NCBI GenBank assembly: GCA_038496445.1
Contig: JALMLS010000152.1
Coordinates: forward strand, 1 to 33,657
DNA: 33,657 nucleotides
Direction: 5' to 3'
Source of the DNA: Trichosphaerium sp. ATCC 40318
Lineage: Eukaryota; Discosea; Flabellinia; Trichosidae
This document shows, in pieces, positions 11,374 to 21,336 of this stretch. The position numbers and the translations under genes are program-made. The stretch's first letter is position 1. Each line of letters opens with the position of its first letter. Below the pieces are notes generated by a model. That model was not told the DNA's origin. It was given only the letters and a program-made list of their open reading frames with translations, and did not search any database.

Positions 11374-12692
11374 GTGCCTAAACATATTCATAGGCCATTC
11401 GAATTGCTTTGGCTGCCTACAGAACTTATATTTTGTATTCTGGAGTTTTTGGGCAAGAAATGCCGTTTATCTGCGACATTTGTATGTAAACTGTTTTCTA
11501 CAATCATTCTGGAACATTTGGGGTATATCACGGTGAACGTGAAGTCAAGAGAAGATATGCTCAAACTGAACAAAAGTCCTCTTTTAAAAAATACAAAAAT
11601 AGTTATTGACAATGGTAGTAATACGATTGCTGATGACTTTAAAAATATATCTGGTGTCTATCACCTTGAAATAGGTTCTCATATTCCAGTAACAGATGTT
11701 ATGTTAGGCCATATTTCAGGTGTGCATCATTTGAAACTATCAATAGTGGAACATAGATGTAAGAATATGACAAGCTTGGGATTTAAATCACTTCGTGGCA
11801 TTCACACACTCGACTTTTCATTGGCATATTGTTCTGATGGGTGGCTTCAGCAACTTTCTGGTATTCATACAATCGACATTTCAGGGACTGATATAACAGA
11901 CAGTGGACTCGCAGCACTCTCTGGAGTACACACGATTAATTTAAATTTGTGTGAAAATATAAGAGACAATTGCCATTTCAGATGGCGTATACAAGATTCA
12001 TGTTGGTGCATGTGATATTACAGATGATAGTGTAAAATCCCTAACAAAAGCATGTGAAATATCGTTTGATGGCTGTATAGGCATTACTGATGAAGGAGTA
12101 AAGTATTTGTTATCACAAAATCAAATCACAAAGAACATTAAAAAAATTAGTCTCAGCAACTGCACTCAAATATCAAACAACACGTTGAACCTTTTGGCTG
12201 GCATACCTTTTATAGAGCTTTACAATTGTATACAACTACAAAGTGATACTCTGTCACGTTTTACAGGTGTACAGCATATTGACTTGGGTGGTTGTAAGTC
12301 AGTTACAAATGATGTGATAAAACAATTGGCAGGAGTAAAAGTAATTGATATTTCAGGTAATGATTGTTGACGATAGTACTTTAAAAGCACTTGCTGGGGT
12401 GCATACAATATTTCTTGATGATACACTTGTGACAGATAAAGGTTTACTATACTTGGTTGGTGTTAAATGCATAAGCCTTTGTGCCTGTAATATGATAACT
12501 GACAAAGGAGTTAACAGTCTTATTGGCGTTAGAAAAATTGATCTAAAAGACTGCATCCAAATCACAGATAATGGTGTCAGTAATTTAACAAGCCTTACTT
12601 ATATTTGTTGTTCTGGTACCCCAATAACACAAAGAATGGTTGAATACCTGGGGTGCAGGACTTGCATAGGCTTTTGGCCAAGATGGTTTTAA
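11374..12692 (+). pseudogene. F-box/LRR gene 1, broken by two frameshifts
   Basis: Three overlapping frames continue one protein: 11374 to ~11970, ~11972 to 12370 and ~12366 to 12692. It begins with an F-box-like segment (LWLPTELIFCILEFLGKKC), then leucine-rich repeats of the AMN1/F-box-LRR type such as SGIHTIDISGTDITDSGL and TGVQHIDLGGCKSVTND. Each frame change behaves like one extra T, in GACAATTGCC near 11970 and GATTGTTGAC near 12367. No GT-AG intron of suitable phase removes either. The first frame also lacks an ATG; it starts at GTG or needs a 5' exon joined at the AG just before 11373. It is related to the intact gene at 19596-20495. Most likely a pseudogene; sequence errors or programmed shifting cannot be excluded. 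F-box proteins recruit substrates to SCF ubiquitin ligases. Confidence 0.78.
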
Positions 12693-12787
12693 ACCCTACT
12701 TTTTCAAGTAGCTAGTTTTATTATTTAGTCTCATTAAATCTCTTCCTCAAGGTCAAAATAAATGCCTTACTCAACAAACCTTGTACA

Positions 12788-12946
12788 ATGTTGTCTAATG
12801 ACACTCTTCAATTACCACCAGAACTCGTTTATCTTATTGTAGATAATGTTAAGACAATTCAAATGATGAAAATAGTGAGGACATTGAATACCTTGTATTG
12901 TGATGTCACAAATAAGAGCTCACTGTATAAGGCACGTATTGAGTAG
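12788..12946 (+). CDS. Short F-box-like ORF
   Basis: An ATG-started frame of 52 residues carries an F-box-like N-terminus (LQLPPELVYLIVDNVKTIQM) followed by MKIVRTLNTLYCDVTNKSS, matching the spacing of the F-box start in the neighbouring LRR genes. It stops right after the F-box with no LRRs and no obvious downstream exon. It lies 96 bp after the broken LRR gene. It could be the surviving 5' end of a third F-box/LRR copy or a very small F-box gene. Confidence 0.45.
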   Translation: MLSNDTLQLPPELVYLIVDNVKTIQMMKIVRTLNTLYCDVTNKSSLYKARIE

Positions 12947-14604
12947 TTGATAGTATTACCCTTATTTGCCACGGATTGGACCTGAAATAGCGCTGTTTTG
13001 TTAGTGCGGCATAGTTTTGAGTTTGTTAACATAGGTAGCCTCATGCAAATCTGCAAACTATCCATTAGTGTATTCTAATGGTAAAAGCAGAAAGTCACAT
13101 GCATATTGGTATTTTTAAAGACGTGGGTAGATCAAGGCCTTATAGGGACGATTTTTGTAAGCAGTTCACACTTTCAAAAAAAGTCTAGCACACCTCAAAA
13201 ACGTTATTTTTGGCCAAATTTTGGGTATGCTTCAGAGCACATTTGTGTCTACAATTTGGTTGAACTAGAACTTGCTGGTAATTAATAGTGTACTTCAATC
13301 AACTATTTCATTGAATCTAAAACCGAGTTTTTTCTGCCTGGGATCATTTTCTTCTCCTCTAACACCACCATGTTTTGCAGGTAATTCTTGAACACCATAG
13401 TGATTAAGGATTACATTCTGTTGTTTCTTGCATTTGTTATCACTTTCAGTGTTCCACATAAAGCTATCATCACTTGTCTCTATACCTGATTGCTGTAAAT
13501 TGGTCATTATTTTGAACAATCATTCTAACCCACAGATACCTTTTTCAAATCTTTCCTTTTGGCGGCAGGTGCTTAATAAACCATTGTCTACCTGTATGCA
13601 GTTATAGAGTGTTTGATAATTTAGGTATCAAAACACGGAGGTTACTTTTTCATAGAAGTTGATGAACATAATATTTAAATGAAAATGTCAAAATACTCAC
13701 TCTTGCTTGGTACTTTATTGAATCAGAGGTCCATAAAGCTTGCTGTAGTTATGTTTTACCACTACAGAAGTTTTAGAGACAGAACTTACTTTTTACATGG
13801 AGATACTTCAGTACTTACCAAAAACAGTTTCTTTGAAACTATGCTGCTACAATTGTTTAACTATTGCTGAAAGTTATGCTGTATCATATACAGTGCATGG
13901 ACTGTACTTTCAAAGAGTAAGGGACCTTCAATTACTCATGGTATTTCATAAAACGTAAAATTGCTTATGGTAACATAGGACAGAATATTGGAATTTACAG
14001 ATTACGCAAGGCTGTACAGACTTGAAACCCTTCTTAACATATGTCAAATAGCTATTAAATGTATGTACACCATTTAAACGCTTGTACACGCTTGCCCTAC
14101 ATCGGTATTGGGGAACTCGATTTGACTAGAATATTAACACAGCAAACCAACGTTTTAAGCGTTTTCCGAGCGATAAACGCCGTTTAAAGGTACATTGTAC
14201 ATACACATTCATATTGTGGTACCATAAAGCTTTATTTAAGCCCATAACGCATCAATTTATTTGCAAGAGCGGTTTATGATGATTACACGCTCGAATCATC
14301 TGCTTATTCTCAATGAAGCTCGATTGAAGCTTTTTTAGCTATGTATTAAAAAAATACGCCAAAAAACATGTAAAAAAGTAAATAATTTATTTCACACTTA
14401 GAACATAACAATAGAGCCATTCGTTCTAGATATACATTAACACACGCTAAAGCTTTGATATAAGCGGTGTGAACCGCTTACAAAAATAGTCCCTAGTCAA
14501 GAAAAACATGTAAATGAATAGTTTTATCTATTCTTGCAAAGCCAATAGCAACTTTTACACTACACACTGCTTCAACATAACAAAAATACAGCATGCACAG
14601 AACC
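12947..14604. other. Mostly non-coding stretch
   Basis: About 1.65 kb, increasingly AT-rich to the right. Apart from the degenerate minus-strand frame at 13295-13627 I see no gene, tRNA or repeat. A short plus-strand frame at 13679-13870 has no recognisable features and is not supported. Confidence 0.4.
13295..13627 (-). pseudogene. Degenerate unknown reading frame with in-frame TGA
   Basis: On the minus strand one frame runs from 13627 to the stop at 13295 with a single TGA at 13522-13520. Composition on both sides looks protein-like (VDNGLLSTCRQKERFEKG before; GVQELPAKHGGVRGEENDP and QKKLGFRFNEIVD after). No domain was recognised. It may be the remains of a coding exon, perhaps of a mobile element, or chance. 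Low confidence. Confidence 0.25.
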
Positions 14605-16334
14605 TCATTTAGATGGTTTAATTTGCTCTTGAGACACTTTTCTTGAGTAACATTCAAAACAACATGATTCCGTATGGCACTTATTGTATCTAGAAAGAAT
14701 TAGGTAAAAAAAAATTAACGATTTTCAACTCATACACTTTGAACACCTCTAACGTTTTGCCATTGCACTCATCACATGTAAATTCTAGAGTCTCGCATCT
14801 CTCACATGTTTCGTCAAGAGAAATATAATCCTGAGCTAACCACGTGTTAGTGTTATCATTTGAAATGAGTGTCATTGTACCACATCTAATACAAAAAAAA
14901 GTACCACAACCTTTGCATGAGTATTTCTTTATGCATACACTACAAGGTTGCTTTTCTGTATTACAATAAAAACATACCTTAAGAAAAAAGTCACGTGTTT
15001 ATTCTTGTAAAGTAATAATAACGTACTTTTGGATCTTTGGGTTGTGTATTCAAGGGCTTAAGAAGTCGTTTATCCTCAACACTATTATTGAAATATTGTT
15101 GTAAGAAAGTTCGAATATCTTTGAAAGTCGTTGCAGATTTCTGGCAAACCTAGTGTGTACAATTAGTTAGTACTTGTATTTAACTAAAATGGTGTACATT
15201 GCATATGCTGGAATGCTTTGATGATACCATACTTATCGTCTTTAGCCTACAGTTGACAAAATAAGAAAAAAACAAGAAGATAAAAAAAAAAAGATGTTAT
15301 GTTTAGTAATTCACATACTCGTCCTGAGAAACTACTCTATCAATCTCATCACAATTTATAATCGAAGTAAAGTTTGGATTTGCACTCTTTACTCCAAAAC
15401 CAAGACGACTATATATAGTTGTAAATCCAACAAGCTTAAGTGTTTCCAATCGTTTGCTCAATAGAGGTATGGTACGTGGCCAAAAAAGAGTGTCATCAAC
15501 ATCCACTGTCAGGCGCCTTAATGTAGGTACTTCATTGTTATGTCTCTTGAGCAAACTCAAAGGTATGGTTAGGTTCTTCAAGCATTTCAGGTTCTCCAAA
15601 ATAGGCCACCTTGTTATCTTGGCGTGTCTTGCAATCACAAGAGTTTTTATCTTGTACAAATGTTGACGCTGCCACCTATTACGAGTGTCATACATTTTTC
15701 CTATGTACACCGTTTGTAATTTTTCAAATACGTTTTCAAAGAATCCCTAAAAATAACTTGTAAGTTGACAAAAAAAACCAAAAAAAAGTTGCACCCTACG
15801 CTTCCGTATGATCACGTGTTTGCAAAAGATCAAACTTACCTTGTGAGAGAACGTGCTATGAGCAATACGCAGCGTTCTTATGGTTTTAAAGGCGAGTTTT
15901 TGCCATGAACGGGAAACACAAAGCGCCTTTTGAGTGTCATACATGAATTGTTGAATGTGGTCAATCATTTCAGGTGGTAAAATGTATTTAAAGTAATAAC
16001 GACATGTATCATCCTTGTCATCAGAATTATCGGAATTATCGGCTATAAGGCAAGCCTTCAGAACTCTCTTGGCATCTCCTGTGGTCACTTGCGCGCCTGA
16101 GAGTGTGTTAGAAGCCGTTCTTGTATTTTGTGGTGATTTTGGTTCATGTTGTCTTTGTTGATGTTCAGCCTCTACAATAATGCGATAAAGACGTTTTCCT
16201 TGCGTTTTTGTTGCTTGATTTTCGATAAAAGGGACGTTTAACTCTGATGCTATTTTTCTCATCAAAGACACATCGAGAGTGCCTTGTTTTAACTCAGCAC
16301 CATAAAAAAGTCTCCAGTGCTGCCTTTTAAGCAT
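14605..16334 (-). CDS. F-box protein with LRR-like middle and Cys-rich zinc-binding C-terminus, 6 exons
   Basis: Exons (minus) are 16334-15840, 15746-15319, 15246-15198, 15149-15027, 14977-14736 and 14689-14605, giving 473 residues. The order is: an N-terminal ~110 residues not recognised; an F-box around 119-150 (ILPPEMIDHIQQFMYDTQKA, then LCVSRSWQKLAFK); an LRR-like middle with short leucine repeats (LKNLTIPLSLL, LRRLTVDVD, LETLKLVGF); and a C-terminal Cys-rich module with CFYC, CSVC, CKGC, CIRC, CERC, CDEC and a last CHTESCCFEC. The paired CxxC spacing suggests several zinc sites, as in B-box or FYVE/RING-like folds, but it fits none exactly. The likely role is an SCF ubiquitin-ligase adaptor. 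Two introns carry CACGTG. The ATG at 16334 is the first in frame. Confidence 0.8.
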
Positions 16335-16456
16335 TGTTTTATGTCTTTGGTTCAGCAAACAGCAAGAGTGTCAAAAAGTCAGTCTGGTTTCAACATCTCA
16401 CAAAATCACCATTGTTCGGGCATTTTTACGCCTAAGCGAACTAAAAATAACTTGTA

Positions 16457-17867
16457 ATGATGAAAGCAAGTACTAAGGGAACAATAAATATGCTTTCTTG
16501 CTTTGGTGGGTCGGTACGATAACTGATCGCTACAAAAGCTCATTCTTACTCCTAGAAACTTTATTTGGTGTTAGTATTAACAGCCTTCGCCGTATTTTGG
16601 GTATACTTATCTTTGGCTGATAGCACTCTCGTAATTGAGATCAGAAAAAATGATGACGGTAGTTCAAAGCCTACGCGAAAAGATAAGGTAAATCAATCAA
16701 AAAAAAATAAAACGAATATTTAACCACGTGTTTTTAATAAGGTAAAGACATTTTTTCACTGAATTTGTTTAGTTTGATGTCCAGACACCAAAGTCTGTTG
16801 AAGCCGAATCATGGCTTAAAGATTACAAGGAAGGTAATAAAAATAAACCGTCATGGAGTACAGATTTGAAAGAGTATCCTCCGTGGTTAAAACGATATGT
16901 TGAACTCAGAGAGAAAGAGTTAAAAAAACCAGTAAACAAACAAAGAATTCTTGTTCAAAAATGTATCCCAATGTGCGATGGTCTTGGTGACCAGATAAAA
17001 AGCGTAATAGATGCGTTTCTTACAGCAATATTGTATAACCGTGCCTTCTTCATTGATGTCGATTCAATGCCACATTGGAGAGGTGTCACTGGATGGGGAT
17101 TTAATTGGACCTTTGATGCTACAAAGTATCCACAATACAAGGACATTACACAAGTATCTACATTTGACATGGCAAGTGATGAGAGCATATTTGTTTTAAA
17201 CGGTGACCCAATTCTTTCTGTATCATGGTATGCTACAGGAGCTTTTAAGCATAAATTCAAAGAGTTGGAATGGCGTCACTATTTCAAGAACAGTTTTGCT
17301 GATAGGAAAATACTACAACCTCAAGTTGATGTAAGCTCGCGTACTTACATGTGTACTGACTTCGATATGGCTGTCGGTGCAGTTACAAGAGCATTAATAC
17401 AACCAACTGACATGGTTAAAGAAGCTGTTGATAAATTTATAAAAGAACACTTTGATGAAAGCAAACCTTCTATTGGTCTTCATGTACGTTCCGGCAAAGG
17501 ACGAGATGGTGGTGCTATCCAAAGTCTGGATGACCTTGACTTATACTTTAAGTGTATTGATGTCTACAGAGATAGAGTGAATACTATCTTTGTTGCTAGT
17601 GATACAACTATTGCTGTAGAGGAATTGAAGTCACGTTATCCTGATAGAGTCGTTTCTGTCCCAGGAGAAGCAAAGCACAGCATTGTTTTTTATGACAAAG
17701 AAGAATCAAGAAAAACAATGTCAAGCGATGATTTCACGATAAGGTTATGGGTTGACTACTTTTTGCTTGATCGCGTTGATGTAGTTGTTGGTACAAGAAG
17801 TGGATTCAGTAGATTTGTGACTTATTCTAAAGGATTCTGTCCACATCAAGTTGCGCATACACAATGA
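16457..17867 (+). CDS. Fucosyltransferase-like type II membrane protein, in-frame UGA
   Basis: Exons are 16457-16513, 16556-16687 and 16773-17867. A short cytosolic N-terminus is followed by one membrane segment (LYLVLVLTAFAVFWVYLSLA), typical of Golgi glycosyltransferases. The lumenal part has the GDP-fucose-type features of the NodZ/FUT8/O-FucT superfamily: GLGDQIKSVIDAFLTAILYN, IGLHVRSGKG, FVASDT and VDVVVGTRSGFSRF. The frame meets TGA at 17865-17867 after 427 residues, but the same frame stays open and protein-like for 44 more codons (YNGTFGTPCAPEYLF, then CHRLKSCPP) to a TAG at 18000-18002. Other genes here use TGA as a normal stop. TGG to TGA is one base, and Trp would fit. No intron removes it. 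The exact transferase class and acceptor are unknown. Confidence 0.78.
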
Positions 17868-18212
17868 TACAATGGCACCTTTGGAACACCCTGTGCTCCA
17901 GAATATTTATTTCCTTCGTTGTACAACCAAGATCCTACAGCCTGTCATCGTCTTAAATCATGTCCTCCAGAAAACGGTAAATCAGTACTCCACAGAAGCT
18001 AGAAATAAAATAATAATAAAAAGTTCTTAACAATGATGTTTCTGCTGCTTCGCCTCATTACATGTGATATGTAGTGTGAATATATAGGCCATCACGTGAT
18101 ACAGCTATCAGTTAGGGTGTTCATAATGGTGATTCATTGCATAGTTTGCTGTGAACTGACTTAAACTGTTAAGTGACTTGGCCTCGTTTCAAGTAAAACT
18201 GCGATAACCAAA

Positions 18213-19178
18213 ATGCCAAAAGGAGTCTATACACCACAAAAGCGTTACGATTATGATATTTTAATTAAAATTAGCCTGGCAGGAGATTCTGGTATGTCTG
18301 AAACAGTTTGGACGCTTGTCCGTCCTTTAACAGTAGTTTAGGCGTAGGCAAGTCATCAATTATAAATTGCTGCGATGGTAAACCGTTTCAGGAGCGTCCT
18401 TACGTCTCTACTATCGGCGTGGACTTTGTACGAATCAAATTTTTTTTTCACAAGAACATTGGTTTTTTATCAGATACTAACTTGTTCTTACAGAGATTCA
18501 AGTTACTAGACCTAGCTCCGCGGATACCCAATTGTATAGTCAAACTACAAGTACGATATTTAGACTATAAGGTTAAGTGAGTTGCACGTGCTAATCTGTT
18601 TTGTTACTGTTAGCTTTGGGATTATGGTGGAGGGAGATTTGATGCTAGAAACACGTATTATAGAGGCTCTAATGTTATCTTTGTTACGTTTTCTTTAACA
18701 AACTACGACTTTTTTTTGAATGTGGTAAAGTACATTGATGATATTGAGACAAGACTAAGTACAGAGCCATCGATTGTACGTGCTACGTTCTCGAAATTCT
18801 TATTTTGAGTTATCTAACCTTTGACTGCAGAAACCTCTTTTAATACTAGTTGGAACAAAGGCTGATGACGTTGAAAATCGTGTAGTTCCTCAGCAAGAAA
18901 TAGATGATATGGCAGAGCACTTACAAGTACCATACTTTGAAACGTCATCAAAAAATGTATGTATTGATAAAGTTTTTTTTTTACCACTTTTTTCCCATCC
19001 CCAAAAAAAGCACATTTTGTAACTGTATGTTTAAAACGTGGGTGTTGATGATGTTGTATCAAGTGCGTCATTTCAGATATGTAAAAAGTTATTTATACCA
19101 AAAGAAAAGAAACAAACAGTACCATCTTTTTTTGGTAGAGTTTTAAGTTGGTTTCAAAGAGGCTCTGTTGTTCATTGA
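18213..19178 (+). CDS. Rab-like small GTPase with a defective last splice acceptor
   Basis: Exons are 18213-18291, 18342-18427, 18494-18550, 18614-18775, 18831-18956 and, by homology, 19035-19178, giving 217 residues. G1 is intact (GDSGVGKSS). T in VSTIGVDF fits G2. G3 is WDYGGGRF, so the catalytic Gln of DTAGQ is replaced by Gly. G4 reads VGTKAD (Thr for Asn). G5 is ETSSKN. The end is PSFFGRVLSWFQRGSVVH, with no C-terminal Cys for prenylation. The final exon must start at AACGTGGGTG (NVGVDDVV) to keep frame, but the bases before it are TTTAA, not TTTAG, and no other AG works in phase. It may be a decaying gene, a non-canonical acceptor, or a base error. Rab proteins direct membrane traffic; this one would probably bind GTP unusually. 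Confidence 0.75.
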
Positions 19179-19595
19179 CCTAATCATAACGTGATCAATT
19201 GTTATCACAAAATATTGTACTTTTACTGTTTACCCCTTCATCAATTATAACAATAAACATTGCATGTCACAACAACCGGATATTGAAGTAGGTATGAAGC
19301 GAATAGTTATCGAGAAAACTTGACACTGCTAGAAAACTCTTCGCAACTAACACAGACATAACAAATGCAATGTAATTGTAACACTTTATGTTCACTCATA
19401 AACCAGTGCGGACATTAAGATTGTGATTGACGGTCCCTTTTCTTTTTACAGTCAGATAAACGTTACCAGCAATAGAAGACGTCAGTTTATTACAGTAAGT
19501 CTTAGAATAGTGTAAAACGTGAGAAGTACAGCGCCTGAAAAGAACAAACAACCTACGTGCTTAGGTCAATAAAAGCTCTGGAAGGAGCTATGAGT
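19179..19595. other. Intergenic stretch between convergent genes
   Basis: About 420 bp holding the 3' ends of the Rab-like gene (an AATAAA lies near 19250) and of the minus-strand LRR gene. No further gene or repeat recognised. Confidence 0.4.
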
Positions 19596-20495
19596 TCAGA
19601 GCCACTTGATACCCAATACTTGAACAGCTTCTCTTGTTATCTGACACCTTCGCACTTTGATCGTATCAAGGGATTTCAGGCTTGAAAGACACTTATTTGT
19701 AATTTCGTTGGACACGAAAATACACAATTCTTTAAGATGTATCAACTTGTTAAAGCTATTGTCTGTTAACTTTGAACAACACATAATATCAAGACAAGCC
19801 AAATGCTTCAAATCCAAGTCTGTTACCCTACTACAATCAGCAAGTAGTAGCTTCTTGACATTAACCAATGATTTGATTCCATCATTTGTAATTGATTCTC
19901 CATTTATAATTTTAACTGTATGTACATTACAAAGATGCTTTAGCCATTCATCTTCTGGTTGCTGTATTGTTATACAATGTACATCTTTGAGAGATTTAAT
20001 TCCTTCAACTGTTACATTCTTGCAACCACTGATATCGATAGTATGAACACCTTCGAGTACTTTTAATGAGATGTCTGTAATGCCTGTGTTGGACAAATTA
20101 ATACTATGTATAGGCTCTTCTCCTCCACGTGCCAACGAAACGATATGTTCATCCGTTATTTTTGAGTACTTCAAATCTATGTTATGAACACCTGCAAGAC
20201 ACGATACGTCGCTCTCTGATAGTTTATCAGGTACCATAAACGTAGAAAATACAATTTGGGTACTTTTTAGCAAAGGACTGCCTTTAAGAACTTGACAGTC
20301 TGATGGTTCTTTGAATTCGATGCTATCAAAGCCAATATTATGACGAATGACGTTGTTATAGATGCGAGAGACAGTAGATGCTTTGAAAAGCTGTTTTCTG
20401 TTCAAATAGGCCAAAATATGCGTTAACGTTTCTGGCGGTACTGTTTGTAGGTTTATAACATTATGCTTAGGGTTTTTCCGTTTTTTCGATGCCAT
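19596..20495 (-). CDS. F-box/LRR protein, intact single-exon gene
   Basis: An uninterrupted frame of 299 residues starts at ATG 20495; an earlier in-frame start at 20588 would add 31 residues but has no family support. A basic N-terminus (MASKKRKNPKH) precedes an F-box (LQTVPPETLTHILAYLNRKQ, then LFKASTVSRIYNNVI). About eight leucine-rich repeats of the AMN1 cysteine-containing type follow, for example LEGVHTIDISGCKNVTVEGI and LTDNSFNKLIHLKEL. It is the only intronless multi-domain gene here and is related to the broken gene at 11374. The expected role is a substrate receptor of an SCF ubiquitin ligase, inferred from architecture. Its upstream region contains the conserved repeat at 20710-21015. 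Confidence 0.85.
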   Translation of the reverse strand: MASKKRKNPKHNVINLQTVPPETLTHILAYLNRKQLFKASTVSRIYNNVIRHNIGFDSIEFKEPSDCQVLKGSPLLKSTQIVFSTFMVPDKLSESDVSCLAGVHNIDLKYSKITDEHIVSLARGGEEPIHSINLSNTGITDISLKVLEGVHTIDISGCKNVTVEGIKSLKDVHCITIQQPEDEWLKHLCNVHTVKIINGESITNDGIKSLVNVKKLLLADCSRVTDLDLKHLACLDIMCCSKLTDNSFNKLIHLKELCIFVSNEITNKCLSSLKSLDTIKVRRCQITREAVQVLGIKWL

Positions 20496-20709
20496 AGTGG
20501 GCCACAGTAAATTGTTAAAGTAGTCAACTTTTTTCAATCGCGAATAAAGCTTGAAGAATACAACTCTGCTTTTTCGTATACAAACCACTGTGCTGAGATA
20601 GTTTCACATATTGATCACGACATACTTACCACAGCAAAACGATGTTCTGAAACGGAGATGTACCCATGTTTCATAAAAATAGTATTGCTATCATTGCTGT
20701 TGTGTAGAA

Positions 20710-21015
20710 GTTTTACTTTCCTTACAAAGCGGTTACCCGTTTAAGGTTTAAAGCAGGTTAACTCCTACTTCGAAGTGACTATGATTCAATGAAATTTTGT
20801 GCTTAACAGCGTTGGACAAGGGCAAACTGTAGCAAAATCGACTCAATAAAAATAAGTTGTCACTGAGTATGAGAGTACTGGATGTAAAAAAAAGTGTCTA
20901 GTGGCTTACAATGAAGACAACAACTTTTCCTTTTCACCATAACCATAACTGAACCAGTTACGAATTGCCATAACCGGGTAAACGATTAACCGGTTTTCTA
21001 AGAGCTCTACTATTG
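20710..21015 (-). repeat. Non-coding repeat copy 2, upstream of F-box/LRR gene 2
   Basis: Inverted partner of 10605-10925. It begins about 215 bp upstream of the LRR start at 20495. It lacks a ~40 bp segment present in copy 1 around 10738-10775. The remainder of 20496-21336, which also includes the glycogen phosphorylase promoter side, holds no other gene I can support. Confidence 0.75.
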
Positions 21016-21336
21016 GGTTTTCAAAGGAAATCAGGTAAAAGTTGTATACTAGCACTGGACAAATGACGCTGCTGCTTGTCAAGGATTTACGTCAAAGCTG
21101 CACCTATCTTTTATTACAATGATACAAGTTGCTATCCGCAAAGGAGGCATTCTCCACAACATCATATTTCTTTCGTCCAAATAAAAAACTTTCATTTTAC
21201 AATATTACGAGAAACTGAGTATGACGGCAGAAATAAAACGGAGTTCTTAGAAGTGAAAGATTTGACGGAAAGCTAAGAATCACAATTTTATAAGTTGTCT
21301 TTATTTCGTCTTAAGGTCAAGTACAACCACTGCTAA

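Noticed and set aside
12357-12376. A 20 nt GT..AG segment at the second frameshift of LRR gene 1
   Set aside because: Removing it leads straight into a stop, so it does not repair the frame.
13679-13870. Plus-strand ORF of 63 codons
   Set aside because: No motif, no neighbouring exon in phase, and biased AT-rich composition.
14477-14486. Possible transposon ends in the AT-rich region 14.0-14.6 kb
   Set aside because: No paired inverted repeats, target duplications or transposase frame could be found.
17865-17867. UGA decoded as Trp by a variant genetic code
   Set aside because: The kinase, the F-box/Cys-rich gene, the Rab-like gene and the surface-protein gene all end in TGA at sensible C-termini, and Trp is otherwise written TGG.
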